Positions 11,669 to 26,096 of a stretch of 64,000 nt of DNA are shown in pieces. Made by a program: the position numbers and the translations under genes. This DNA is from Siderastrea radians (taxonomy: Eukaryota; Cnidaria; Anthozoa; Scleractinia; Rhizangiidae): NCBI GenBank assembly GCA_964017195.1, contig OZ024891.1, positions 11,256,458-11,320,457 of the forward strand, in the 5' to 3' direction. The notes under the pieces are model-generated. The model made no database searches. It was not told the origin of the DNA and saw only the letters and a program-made list of their open reading frames with translations. Positions within the stretch are counted from its first letter, which is position 1. Each line of letters opens with the position of its first letter.

Positions 11669-14600
11669 CTATATGGATAGATAAAGAACGCAAAACAGAA
11701 TAAGAAACCGAATGACTAAGACTTGCTAAGGCAGGTAGTGGACAGAAGAGGGAAATACTTACCAGAGTTCAAGATGCCACCTGAAAAAAAAAAGTTCACA
11801 ATAAGTTAACCGAAATAATGCAGTGTATTTTGATAAATATTCTGAAAATTATGGTACAGTATGGTACAGTGCAGTGCAGTATGGTATGGTATGGTATGGT
11901 ATGGTATGGTATGGTATGGTATGGTGTGGTATGGTACGGTTTAGTAAATAGACATAAAAAAAGAAAGACCAAAGATGGGTGATCTAAACAAACAAACAAA
12001 CAAACAAACAAACGATGTGAAAACGTTTTGGAGCACCGTTCTTCTTCATTTCCAGCAAATTTAGGGCTGATTCAGAAGGTATGATTTTTGCTTACGACTG
12101 GTGTATGCAAAAATGTAGCGTGCATTGCTCGCGTCAGGCAAAGATCGTAAACAACTCGTCATTCTAACAGAGTCTAGGACTGTCGTAGGGTTTTAAAACA
12201 TGTTTCAAAATCCTGCGACATTTTTCATGTTATGTGCAACTGTCGTGAGGATGTTGTACTCCTGATTTAGACGACACGATTCGTGTTGCAGTCATGACGT
12301 GGCTCGCATACAACAGTTGAAAGCAAAAATCGTACCCTCTTAATCGGCCCTTAGAGAACGAAACTAATAGCAAACATACAGAATCAAAATATAAGACAAT
12401 AAACAAAATGAAAAAAAGAGAACTACATAAATAAGAACACTGAGGTGTTTGAGTTAGTCGAGGATTAATCAGTGGATTTGACCAACCTGGTGATTTTCTT
12501 TTTTTGAAGAACAAATAGTACTTCAATAACCCAGCAATTACGGCTAACGCCACCAGAATTCCAACGGAAATGGACACATAAGTTGTGACGTGACTTTTGC
12601 CTAGAAGAAGAGAGCAAAATCATTCTAACCAATAATCCGTACAATTTGGTTAAAAAAGTCATTTTGTTATACTTAGCCCCACCCTCACTTCCTTCGAGAA
12701 AACGGTGTTTGATAAATGAGCCCAGAAAATCAATACCGCAAACGATGTTCACCCCTTCTCAAGCGTCTAAATAAAAATAAAATAAATCGACTTTGTTTAA
12801 CGAGGGCGACACCAAACAGTCCTTCAATTGATAAACCTGTGACTCTTGGATTCCAGATCGAAATTGGAAATTTTTTTTTTTTTGAGAAGGCAGGAAAATG
12901 CCGGAAGACCCCCGAAAAAAACCCCTCGGAGCAAGAACGAGAACCAACAACAAAGTTCTACCCACATAATTTTTTACGCCGGGTCCGGGAAGCAAACCAG
13001 GCCACATTGGTGGGAGGCGAGTGCTCTCACCACTGCTCCCCTAAACCAAGATCGGAACAAGAGCAAAAATGCTTATTTTAAAAAGTCAGAATCTCGTTGT
13101 ACAAAATAATAAATGAATGAACTGCCCGGTACTTTTTATTTGAACAGTTTAACAAAAAGTTCCATGACGTTTATTCCACACTTTGTAAGTAGGAAACGGC
13201 GCACTTGGATGTTTTTCTGTCAAGGCACGTGAGTGACGTCGGCGTCCCGTAGGGTCAAAATGATTTAGCAATCTCATGCAGGCAAACTGTCGCTTCAGCG
13301 ATAAAATTTATAAATTTGGAAATGTTTTTAATTAGCATAACAAATTTCACTAGTCTGTAAATTCATAATTATTAAATGACGCATACGGCGTTTAGAGAGT
13401 CGGTTGTTAGATACGAAGCGTTTATTATAGACTGAGGTCTTAATTCAATGTCCTGCGACACGTATAGACAACATCACTCCAAATTTATGTCAATATCGTT
13501 GGCTATTCGGTCCATTTTATAAGCCTCGGAAATACGTAAATTAGAGGAAGCGTTTATTGAACTTGTCCCGAAACTTTAATTAATAGCGGAGCTCCTTTGT
13601 GCCCGAAGGTCGCAGAGCGGAGCACCATGGGTAAGGAAACTTGGTAACCTATCGATGCGAAAAATTTTGGTTGTGACGTCAGCCTACGCCCGTCTGTACA
13701 GACTCTGGGGGAGCTGGGGGGAGGGGAGTCCCAAGGCAACCCAACGGGGGTGGAGTATGCCATCTTTTCTTGGCGGTAAATCGTGCGGTTCTTTTGGGCA
13801 ACCGGCGTTTTTCTTGGCGGGAAATCGCATGGCCATCGTCACTTTTGAAAAAGAGGTTCCTAGCTTAAGCTTATTTAGCAAAAGGATTGTTTGACAGTAC
13901 TGAAGTTTTAAAGTTGCGAAAAAACATCAAATTACGTTTTGAAATGGAAATTTAATTTATGTCATTAGAAATCTGTCATTTACTTTTTATTTATGTTGAC
14001 GTTGACTTTAGAAAATTATTAGAAAACGCGCTCAGATTTTAGACAGATGTAGTCTTATTATATAATATTTTGTCATGCTCAGCCGATTTTCTTTGCGTGG
14101 ACGGACCCACGATGCAGGAAGTGTAACGGGAATTGCATTTAAGTATAAACTAACGGATTTTTTAATAAACTTTTTGAAAAATGATTTCTCTGGCCATTAT
14201 TTTGTGTTTGTTTATTAATAACAGTAGGTCAAAACACAGTCGTAAGACAACAACACAAGCGTCACTTTAGTGAGTTGTCGGCGAATAATTGTCCTCAATT
14301 TTGACCGTCGGGTCCTTCTCTTTGTGCAAATGTCGATTTTCTTGTGTTAGAAGTTTTCAACAGTAATAATCTTTTAAGCGAAACAGTTGTCGGTTTAAAG
14401 CTATTTTATCCGAAGCTTCCGAAAACAGTTTTGTGCGGTACTCGAGGCGCCCAAATTTGTGTAAGGTTACTTCGCAACCGCAAAACTTATGCCATAGTTT
14501 AAAGCATGTTTGGTGTTTGTTTGTTTTCAATCTCAATGGTCTCTAGTTAGAGAACGAAATTTAACAGTTATTTATAATAAGTAACTATAAGCGAATCGAA

Positions 14601-17600
14601 GCAGTTGTCGGTTAGAGCTATTTCACCCAATAAGCTTCCGAAAACAGTTCTGTGTGTTCCCCAAAGCGCCCGAATTTCTTCGCGGCCGCTAAACTTACGC
14701 GACATTTGTTCGATAATTTACAGGTTCTTGGAAGCTCCCAAAATCCTTCTTTTGGGTAATCCCAGTAAAATGCCAGTGAAATGTCAGTATAATTTTTGAC
14801 TAGACTCTTAGTGGCAGTTCGTGTTATTCGTGTAACGTTTAATAGATAAGCTCTCTTTAATAACGTCTCGTAACAACAACAGTGGCAGTTTACAGCAGAC
14901 TCCGAGACAGCCGATTTTTTCACTCGATCAACAACGCACGTGTTCATCCCCCTCCCTAGCGAAGGAAGGGTGTTATCAATGTCCTTCCCTAAGAGGAAGT
15001 CTCCCGTCCAGGCAGGAGCATGGAAGATCCTGGCTGAACGTCTTAGTTGCAAGTCAGACTCATGGATGATAACCGTGGCATTCTCCGTAGCCGACAGATC
15101 CTCAGGAAGGGAATCTATGGCGGAGTTCTCTGGCGTCTCTATCAGAGCGTGCTTTCCAACAGTCAGACCGGTAGGCTGGCTTGCGACCTCCTTGACATCG
15201 TGCAACGTCGGCTGAAGCTGAGCAGGCCTGGCGTGATACGGTTTAAGACGGTTAAAGTGTACAATCATTCTCGTCTTCCGCTTCTCCCTTGCAGGAGCCA
15301 CTTCTTCGCACTGTATTCTGTAGGTAACATCCGATATGACTTTGACTACTTGGTACGGTCTTGAGTTTCCTTTGCAGCGTGCCTCGTAGACATCCTTCTG
15401 GTGACGGAGGCTAGTTTTCAGATTTTCTTCCACCCGTTCCTGTACTTCCTTAAGGATTTCATGCTGCTTCTTGACAGAAGATGGGTAATCGGGAGGTTGT
15501 TCCGTTGGAGGCTCGTCCCTCATTGCGTCATTAGGTAACCTCAGTTCCCTGCCAAACATGAGCATACTTGGAGAGAACCCTTTTGTTTCATGGGATGATG
15601 CTCGCAACGCCAGGGGGACCTTAGGAAGATCCCATTGATCCCATTCCTTCTGCTCCTCTGCAAACTTAGCAATAACACTGGTAACTGTTGGGATAAGCCG
15701 TTCAGCACCTCCGTCGAATTGAGGGTGGTATGGTGTTGTCCTCTGTTTGACGAACTCAATCAAGTTGCACAACCCCCGGAATGTCCGAGACTCGAAATTA
15801 CGACCCTGGTCGCTAAGCACTCCTCGAGGGCAACCGAAGCGGCACACAAAGTTGTCCATGACAGCTTGCGCGACTGTCTCGGCCACTTGATCAGGTAAAG
15901 CATACGCTTCGGCCCACTTTGCATACATGTCCTCCACAACAGCAACAACCTTGTTTCCTCTGTTGGTCTCTGGAAGTGGTCCGAGAACATCAATTTGAAT
16001 CCTCTCCAGTAGATAAAATGTCTTAATAGATTGAGGGATTAGTCCGTTTCTGGAGCCACATGTGTGACATGTTCGGGAGTACAGTTCAATATCCGCAGTA
16101 TGGCCAAACCAGTAAAAGGGTTTCCGCACAATGTCTGTAGTCTTACGCACCGAAAAGTTTCCGCACTGGTCATCTATAACTCCTGCAGCAGATGGCCCTT
16201 TAAATTCTGCGGGACACCTAACTGTAGGCTCTCACGCCCTGTCTTTTCATCAAACCATCGCCGGTACAACACTTCATCCTGCAATAGCAACCGATCGTTC
16301 CTGCTCCACAGAGACCACATATGTCGGTTGGCCCCTTCCATACCTTCTTTAGGGGGTCTCCTTCCTGCTTTCAGTCACTGCAGCAGGGCATTCAGATGTT
16401 TGTCCTTGGTTTGCTCTATTCTGAGGTGAGCACTGGACCACCGTGGGGGTGGGTGTCTGGGTTCCGACTGGTTTTTCATCCTGAACAGAAGTCGTGGCTT
16501 CATTACTAGCCGTCGCTCCAACAATCAATGGCACATAAGAAGGGCATGAGGTTTCCCTTGAACACCACTTGAAGGGATAGCATTAGCCACTGCTTCAGCT
16601 GCTGCCTTTGCTGTAGCTGATGCAATCATAGTTGAGAGCTCTGGAGCCCAGCCTGGTAGAGGTAGGTTTTGCGCTTGACAAGTTTCTTCTCCACGGGTTG
16701 ACACCTTGTTCACGACTCTTTCTCTCATTCTAACTGCTCCAAGTTCTAACGCTTCAAGCTCCAGAGCTTCTGACAGGGCTTTTATCTAACTTCAAGGGCC
16801 TAGAGCGAATTACGTCCTTTACAAGCGTTGCCCCAAGTGCATCAGTGAAATGATCTATACAAGCTTGCTCCAAGCTAGCTGGGCTCAAGGTCGGGTAAGC
16901 CTCCCCAGACAGGGGTTTAATATCAATGTTTAAATCTAACAATGTTTCTCCCACCTTTTTACGTAGGGCCTTGAACGTAGCTTTGGCGGCTTCGGGAACC
17001 TGGCGCATTCCGATTTTTCCGCGTAGAGCCTGGCTCCCGTACAAGCTCTTGTCGTTCGACGAGAGCTGAGACATAGCCACACGCGCTTTCTCCTTCATAT
17101 TCAAGATCAGTTGATTTGCTTTCTCTTTTTCGTCTCAGCTGTTCATCCTCGCACACGCCTCGACCTGATCCAAAAATGCCTGGAAGTCTGTGTCGTTGCC
17201 ACTACCCGAAAATTTTTCGGGTTTCACCCTCGTCGACGTCGCCGACTGTCCCTTAACGTACTGCTTGCTTTCCATCTCCGATACTTTCTCCAGCTCTTTC
17301 TTCGCCGATTCCCTTGCCTCATCCTTCTCACTGATTAGCTCAGACTCCTTTTTCTTCAGTTCGTCGATCTGGTGGACGACTTGTGTGTGTTCTTTCTCCA
17401 GGGTTTCAAGGTTCTCCTATGCTTGTCGCAATTCTTCGCTAGTCGATTTCAAGGTTGCCTTCGCGAACTTCAACTGCGTGGTTAGCCGTTCGATTACATC
17501 TTCCAGAATTTCCCTCGTGGCCATTTCGTCGATCCCACCGCTGCTCACCAGTGTACGGTTAATAGATAAGCTCTCTTTAATAACGTCTTGTAACAACAAC

Positions 17601-20600
17601 AGCGAAAGTTTACAGCAGACTCCAAGATGGCCGACTTATGCACTCGATCAACAACGCACGTGTTCATCACCCCAAAGTCCTGGGGCGAGGTTAATCTAAT
17701 CTCCATAGCAACGTTACATTCGTTAACATCCAAAAACAATGAAAACCCAAAACAATAACCCTGATTTACTTCACAGTAAGTTATTTTTTGTTGTTGTAAA
17801 TGAGCGTCATTTCAAATCCACTCAAGCGAACAGCCAATAATCCAAGGAGATATAACAAGCCTTGACAGTTAAATGACAGGATATGGAAACATTGCAAAAA
17901 CCAAGCAAGACGGCTCGTGAGTAAAATATGTGTTCAGTGTGATGCCCGAAAAAAATAATCAATCTGTGCTCAGCCTCTGAAATGACCCTTCGAGCTCGGA
18001 TTCACAGAACAGATCCCCAAAATATTGGAGAACAATTCGGAACACTTTCGGACTTTTTGAGAAACACTTTTTGAAAGAGAACGAGTCAAAAAAAAGACCC
18101 GAGATATATTTGGGACCAAAAAGTTTCAGGGCTATTCTTGAGAAACGAACACCAGCTTATTGCTTCGCAGCTCCGCTTTTAGGCTTGGCTAAATCTATAT
18201 ATTAAGTTGTGCGCTATAATTTTCGCTGATTTTTCTTAGTGTACGGGAAACATCAACTATCTTTAGTTTACTTCATTGTACTGTTTATCCTAATTATGGA
18301 AGGGCGCGTTTACTGGTTGTGGGGCATTTATAAGAGAGTGGGCCTTTATTTGGTCATTTGCTGTAATGGTCAAAGGGAAGATACAATATGTTTGTCAGTT
18401 GTTTACACTTTAGTCGTTGATTTTAAGTTAAAGCCTTTTATTACGCTTAAACTAAATTCTATTGTTCGCTCCATGTAAGGTAATCCAAGAGGGTCTTTGA
18501 TCCTGAACTTCTCAGTTTGGAGTCAGGATTCGTTGACCGGATTTCATTTCTTAGAATTCCAGTTTTCAAATGTATTGGGATTCTTAGGGCTGGATTCAGG
18601 GTTCCAAAGCTCTGTATTTCCGATCCCAGAGGTAATAATTTGCTGAATTTAGGACTACTAACAAATTATACTTACTTGACTGTTTATCCGCAGCGTGAGA
18701 ATCACCTATACCAGGTAAGAATAGCAGAAAAACTGTTTAAGTTAACTGAACGTGCTTTATTACACGGTGTTGTATTTCGAACTTATCAAGAGGTTAGTCA
18801 AACAATGAACGGCAGCGCAAAATTAAGCACAAAATCTAGCAGAATGAGCTTAGAAGCGCAATGTAACCTTTATGCCATGTGGATGCTTTTTGGTTGTTTG
18901 TTTGTTCCCCACCCCCCCCCCCCCAAAAAAAAAAACTAAATAAATAAGCAAATAAATAGATAGATAGATAAGAAATTGCTAATAGAGTGGTTTTGTAGCG
19001 AACAGTCCCCGCCTTTCATGGACTTCTTCCCCTGCAACAAACGTCGGTAAACAGCTAATGTTTTTGCGATTTATACTACTTTTCTAGATCAAGCTTTTTT
19101 AGTCTCCGTCCCTGTCGTGGCTCTAATAGATTATTTAGCAAATCTCGACCCACTCATTATCACCGTTATTGTAGCATAATGTTCTCATCCATCCTTGTAA
19201 TCACAGGCTGCCTTTTTAAAAGATAATTTATTAGAAACCCACCATGAGTTGTTGTCTCTCCAGTAAAACTGTATTGCCTACCTGGGCAAACTGCAACATT
19301 ACATTTCACTGTCTGAGTGATATTTCCCAAGTGGGAGCAGTCTTCTCCATAAGGACCTGGGGGAGGGTTTGTACAAGAACGGAATCGCGAGCGGCTTCCA
19401 GCCCCACAAGTTACAGAACATGGGGTCCATGGACTCCACTGGGAGTAATTGCCATTCTCTATATAAAAATATAAAATGACAATGATGTTTGTACTCTGGG
19501 CAAGAGCTCTTAAGGTAACTGTTGCTGTATACACCTTATTCACAGATGGCGGATGCAAGGGAAGAAACCTGGTATCTAGCACCAAAACGAGGCATTTTAG
19601 GATAAACAAAAAATAATTTTGCTGCTAGCGTATGCCAACTCAGCACATAATTTAGTACAAACGTCTTTAATAGCAAGCTTCCTGATACAGATTTCATTCA
19701 GGTTGAGTCAGATCATTATGTTTATTTCTGTGCTTCTTGTTATAATGCAAGAGGAAACGTAGACTCTCATGAGAAAAGAGTCTGATAATTTTGCTTTCCC
19801 ACGGATTCAAACCTTTGAGGGCAATGGTTACAGAATTAAATAAACCACCTCTTAGTTTTCTATTTTTTCTGTTCGGGCAGGAAAACCATCGACACTACTG
19901 GAAACCTCACCTTAGCCCTCGGACGTACAAGCAAAGTCACACCCCCACCGTGGTACAATTGGGGGGGGGGAGGGGTTGATGGAATCCCTTCCCCTTAGGT
20001 TTTCGTTATGTTACAATAATTCAAAAAGATTTCATCTTTAGTAGAAAGCCTGTGATGTGTTCTACAAGATGAGGTAGAAATTATGGGATGCCACGCTGCT
20101 GGGGACCTGTGACACCATTCAAGATGGCCGCCATGTTGGCCACCATCTTGGATTTTACCGAAAATTAGAAATCGTTAAAAAACGTTAAAAATTGAAACTT
20201 TTTGATGCTGGACATGTAGGATATCACATAATTAAGCATTTTGCCGCTTTTTGCATTTTTCACCTCAAAAGGGTGAAAAACAGGAATTTTTCTTAACAAA
20301 TGGCTTGACCACCTGCTACTTATGACGTATCTCGTAACCATAGCAACCGATTCTCACCAAACCTATGTCAAAATGTGTCTTAGAGATAGGTTCACAGCTA
20401 CTGAAAACGGCAGGTCTAGATGATAGTGCGTCTTGGAAAAATTCAAGGAAAACCTTTCGGGAGGGGGGCCTCCCTCCCCCCTTGTACGCCCGAGGGTTAA
20501 AATTAGCAAGACTTGAGAAATTGAGCGTTGTATTGTGCCTTGTAGTAGCCAAGGTATAAGTCGCAAATTTTGAAATTTTTACAGATGGGGAGAGTAATTT

Positions 20601-23600
20601 CTTGACCGGTATGCAAGTAATCTCTACTGTGATACAAAAGATGCAAACACAAAAGGAAATTGTTTGATTAAATGAGGAAGTATCGATTTTAAAAGAACGA
20701 CTCCAAAACTCTTAAATCCAATTGGAAAATGTTCACGCCGAATTAAGCGTCAATTCAGTGTTAAATGCCGAGTTGAATTCACGTAAGTTTGCATAGATAA
20801 TTTGCAGAATTTGATCTTATTTCGTTTTATGATGGGTTCACAAACTTGCTCACGATTCAGCGAATGCTGACATATGTAAACCCAGGGGGAAAGGACTGAA
20901 AAATGTTAGAAAGTTAACTCTTACGATAAGAACTATAGCCAAAGGGACGCAAACATACTTTACCTCAGTAAGAGATCGACAGAGAACTTTCAAACTGGAA
21001 GAATAATTTTTGCGGTTCCATATCCGCATTGCGGAAAGGATCCCATAAGAGACAATTGGTCATTTTATTTATCATCTTTCACTTAAAGATCAACTTTATG
21101 TTTCTTCGTTTGGACACTGCAATCAATATGTTTTTCCAGAAAAACAATGCTCGAAGATTTACAAAGTTTACATATCCCAAGACACTAGTCGTCCTTGTCC
21201 CAAATTTTCGGCTTTTGTACAATAAATTGTCCCAGGACAAAGAAGAAAACAATCCTTTCCTTGACTGGTGTAGTGTTCAACTCTAGAGGATTCAGGAAGA
21301 CAAAGGGTTAGCATAGATTATGTCAGGTGAAAAATTAAAAGTCGATCAACATCGAATCAACAGATAATCGAGCGATACAAGCTTACCGCTTTTAATAACA
21401 TGATGAAATTAAGTGAAACCACTGCGGCATTAAAGCCAATAAATTTACTCGTAATTTTTCATGATCAGCTAAGGTAGATTTCTTCCACATGAAGAGGATC
21501 CAGGAACCGGGATATTGCCCTCGCGAAGTACAGAACTACATACAGAACAGACATGTTTTCATTCTTCCTTCGGCGATTATCTTAAAAAACGCTTCGATTC
21601 CATGCTCGATTCCATTACCCGCCCCAAGTCAACCACCATTTGTGAATACGGGTTATTATGGTTACATTATAAAGTAGTTTCACGTAGCTTAGGTAATTCT
21701 AAGTTTCGAACGAAATTTTCGAACCGATTGTCATCAATATTCCCTTTGAAGGTCTGAAGGTCAATATTCCCTTGAAGGTCTGACAGTTTTTCGTAAAAAT
21801 GTTCAATTTCCTCCAATATTTCATCCTCCTTACATGAAGGTTTCCCGTCCGAAAGTTCTAATTCTGATATCTTTTTTCTGATGTAATTTCTCTTTTCCAA
21901 ATTGAAGAAATACTTGGTTGGTTTTTCACCTTTTTCGGTCCATCTTGCTTTTGAGCGCAGTATTAAACCGTTCGCTTTTCTCACATAGAAGAGTTGAAGT
22001 TTTTGTTTTAAGATTTCCTTTTCGGTTAGTGCATTGTTCGTAAGCGCTGAATCGGTGCTATCAGCAATCTGTTTGTCTAGCTCTTCTAGACGGATTTGAA
22101 GGTCTGATTCGCTTTTGCGTTGCTTTTTAGCCTTGTTCTTCGAGTAAGCAATGGTAAGGCCTCTTATCTCCATTTTAATGAGCTCCCAGCATAATCTTTT
22201 ATCTTCCAGTTCTCGGTATTTTTCACCTATAATAGGATAATTTTCTTTTATCAGTTTTACGTATTCTTCATCTTCAACAAGCGAATTATTAAATTTCCAT
22301 AGTCCGGGTCCTTGCTTCACTCCTAGAGGTTTTAAAGTGAGTTTTATTGCTTTGTGATCCGGCGCATTAGAAGCCTTGGTTTCAATGTTCGAAACCCAAT
22401 TGGTCAAGGGTCGTGCGACTAGGAAAAAGTCTATTCTTGAACATACTTTCAACGCTTTTGATTCATAGGAAAAACACGGTTTGCGCGGGTATTGTTTCCT
22501 AAAGACATCGATTAGTTCTAATTCTTCCATCATTGAAATTAGGCTGTCCCTATAGGTAGATGCTTTCCATGGGATGCCGCCTCTTTTGTCTTGTGATTGT
22601 AGTGTGACATTCCAGTCCCCACCTATAATGAGATTCTCTACATCCGTGTTATACATTAAATATTCATTCAGGTTATGCAAAAACACTTGTTGTTGTTGTG
22701 AATCGTTCGGAGCATAGACATTGCACAGCGAAAAATTAACTTTTTCAAGGGTTAGATCGATTGAAACAATCCTTCCCTCTTGATCTTTGCTGGACTTTTC
22801 GATTGGTAACGCTAAGCTGAGTGAAGGGTTTATGAGAATACAGACCCCTTTGCTATGAGTAGAACCGTGTGAAAAAAAATGTCACCACCCCACTCGCTTT
22901 TCCAAATTTTTTCATCGTTTGGCTCGGAATAAATTTCCTGCAGAAAATAAAACTGACAGTTTTGGTCTTTAAGATAACTAAAGATACTCCTTCTTTTTAT
23001 CTGATTCCTAAGCCCTCTAACGTTTAACGTCAGTACAGAGCAATTATCCTGTGCAACTTGGAAGGCGTAACTACATTGTTATTACTCTGAGCTGAGTGAT
23101 CCGAGGAATACATTGTGGGTAGACAGAAACATTCAGAAAATAAGTTGGTACAAAAAACATCGCTAAATAACATAAAATATGCAAACCTAAAACACCTACA
23201 CATAAACACAAATACATTTACGTACATTATCTTCGAGGAGGTTGGAAGTCCAGGGAATACCCAGCAACTTCGTTTGGCTGTATGGAATCTTTCGCCGTTC
23301 GGCGATGGAAAAGGGTAAAACAAAACATACCTTGGTTGGCACGGATTTCAATCAACTACTGGTTTAAATTCGGCCGGAATAGAGTTAATGTCATACATTT
23401 GGTTGTCAATAAACAGGCTTCGGTTGATGACTTTAGCTTCTCGTCCCTTTTCCTTTGCGACAAACATAGCTTTAATTAAAGATCTTCTTTCCTCTTGTAT
23501 TGCCCGAGCATAATCTTTGGTGATATAGGCGTTTTCTTACCTTTCGGATCTTTTTAGCCGATTTTTGACTGATAGAACTTGTTCTGTGTGTTCTCGGCTA

Positions 23601-26047
23601 ACAAATCTAGCGATTATCGGTCGTGGGCGCGGTGGCGTAGAGTTGTCTTGATCAGTTTGGGACGCTGTTTTACCGACACGGTGTACTGCATGAAACTTGA
23701 TATTTTCGGTGCTTAACTTTAGCTCATTCTCTATTATATCATAAACTATGTCCCAACAATTTTCCTCTCTTGCTTCTGGAATGTTCATGATTCTCAGATT
23801 TTCTTTTCTGGTGTAGTTCTCTAAAGCGATAAGTTTTTCTTGGGTCTCTTTGAGTGATGGTCGCATTTGATTATTGTCAGCACGAATTTGCTCTATCTCC
23901 GCTTGGAGTTCTTGGATGGTCGATGTATGCTTGTCTAGCATGTCCTGGTGAGATCTTTTTGAATCTTTATTCGTTTTCGCCTCCTGCTGGACGTCTTCGA
24001 TCTCTGCCCACGCGTTCTCGAGGGATTTTTCGATCTCCTTGATATTGACTTTGACACCATCAATTTGTACTTTGAACTCGCACCTTAGATTAGATTAAGA
24101 AATTTTTCTCATACAAGATCTTTTAAAAGATGATGGCAAATTTTTTACTTATCCGGAATTTGTCCGAAGATACGAGCTTAAGTGCAATTTTTTAACTTAT
24201 ATGCAAGTTGTCTCGGCAATCCCAAAACATTTAGTCAAAAAGGCAAGGGAAAAACATCTAGACAAGAGCACCTTTCTAGCCGTAGATGCTTTCCAACTCT
24301 CGCCCAATACTGTAATAGACCTACTCAAAATGAAAAACAAGGATTACTACTGGCTCCTAATTAACAAAGACAATCAAGAGATAAAAGCTGAAGTGAAATG
24401 GTCTCGAGACTTGCATTCGGAAGAATTTAGACTAGATGATCTTTTCAGCCGTGTTAAAAATGTTTGCAAAGAAAATAAAATGAGAGAATTTTATTTCAAA
24501 CTTATTCATAGAATAGTGGTGACCAAAAAAGAGCTTTTTTTCTTCGGTATAGAAGACGACATGTTTTGTTTATTTTGTCAAGAACCTGACTCAATAAGTC
24601 ACACTTTCTTAAATTGCCGCTGGTCAATTCAGTTCTATTCGGAGGTTATCAAGTGGTTTAACAAAGAAAATGACACCACCTTCTCGCCAAGCCCCGTAGA
24701 AATACTGTTCGGGAAAAAATCAAGCAATTGCTCTCAAGGCTCGTTTAAATTGTTAAGGAAATTTAATTATACACTCCTGTTTGCTAAATACTATCTATAT
24801 ACACAAAAACTACTCAAAAAAGAAATAAACACGAAAGAGTATATTAGGAAACTCACTTTTAAATATCAAATTGAAAAGCTATTTTGAGCAGTTATCAACG
24901 CTGTTCTCCAGCCCTCCCCACTACTCTTACTGTTAGTCATAAGAAGAATACTGTGTGGTAAACACTCCCTTTTTGTCTTTCTTTAATTTTTATGTATGTA
25001 TTCTTATTTTAGCGACGTATGTAATGTATTAAGTAATTCTACTGTAAATAATGTCACTGTATTGTATATTATTATTTAAAAAAAAAAAAATAAAAGAAAA
25101 AAAAAATAAAGTAGTTTCACAAATTAATTCTTAAGGCCCGACCAAGTAGTTTCAACATCGTAAGGTACATGGTGTACATGGTGATAACAAATGTTGATAG
25201 CATATGACAAAAGAGCTTCTTTCTCAAGCCTTTCATAATTTTGGAGCAGCCAAATTGCTATAGACTTGAGACATGAGCTATGAGAAATGTGTAGTTCATT
25301 GAAAAATTCGAGGATATAAACATAGACTATACTTTCAATTCTTGCCGAGTACTACCTGGGCAAACTGGTTTGTTGCATTCCTCTGTCTCGGTGCTGTCTC
25401 CCAGTTTAGAGCAGTCATCTCCATAAGGACCCGGCGGAGGATTTGTACAAGAACGGTTTCGGGAGCGGCTTCCCGCTCCACAAGTTACAGAACATGGAGA
25501 CCAGTCACTCCACCGAGAGTAGTTTCCATTCTCTGCATCAGGAAGAAAAACAGATACAATTAAGCCTCCGTAATCCGAGGCCTCATAACTGTCTTTAAAA
25601 TATCTGCCCTTGCCAGCTGAAGTTCACAAACTTCCTTTTAATTGAAATACACAGAATCTGGTTAAAATGGAAAAATTCTTACTTTTTCTGCAGCCATAGA
25701 GCTCTACCCTCAAAGCCATATTGATATTCTCCAGAGACGACTGTACATTGATTCTTAGGTACCGTGCTCTTATTGGTGGAAGCAGTTCGTGACCGACAAC
25801 GGTGGTGCTATCAGTATTCCCTGAAAAAATCTTCAAAAACTCTACAGTCAGGTCCAAAATGGCCATTTCAAAGAATCTTATCTATCTTTGATTACGCGCT
25901 CACAATTTACACTGGAAATTAAATACTCATTGAGACGTGAAATCTACCGGGCAAGAGCTAAATAATTAGGCAAGCCGACAGAATATTCAAAATTTTAAGC
26001 ATCCAAACATGAGAGGGACATTGGGCAGCTCTGAATATCGCAACACG

Positions 26048-26096
<49 letters not shown>

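Larger units (their letters stand above)
14831..17669 (-). mobile_element. Decayed Ty3/gypsy LTR retrotransposon lacking PR-RT-RNase H
   Basis: Minus-strand order: a 118-bp LTR, a TGG-starting primer-site position, gag, a short tether, integrase, a polypurine tract and a second LTR. Nothing resembling protease, reverse transcriptase or RNase H lies between gag (ending at about 16,525) and the integrase zinc-binding region (from about 16,320). The element is therefore internally deleted or depended on a partner. Gag carries two in-frame stops and a frameshift, and the integrase N-terminus carries a frameshift, so the element is dead. Flanks show no clear target-site duplication. It sits in the receptor intron between TSP1 and TM. 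Confidence 0.8.
21684..25105 (+). mobile_element. L1-like LINE with twin-priming inversion
   Basis: The left 2.4 kb (21,684 to about 24,090) is the 5' part of the element in reverse orientation: ORF1, endonuclease, and the linker before RT. The right 1.0 kb (about 24,090-25,105) is the 3' end in forward orientation and finishes in an A-rich tail. A 15-bp duplication brackets the whole. This is the structure that twin priming produces: an inverted 5' segment, then a forward 3' segment and poly(A), inside one target-site duplication. The RT core is absent, lost at the junction. Family features match the L1/Tx1 side of LINEs. Confidence 0.85.

Noticed and set aside
14618..14950. C-terminal 110 codons of the long integrase frame as a real protein domain
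   Set aside because: They translate the 3' LTR and the flanking tandem duplication, so this is read-through beyond the element.
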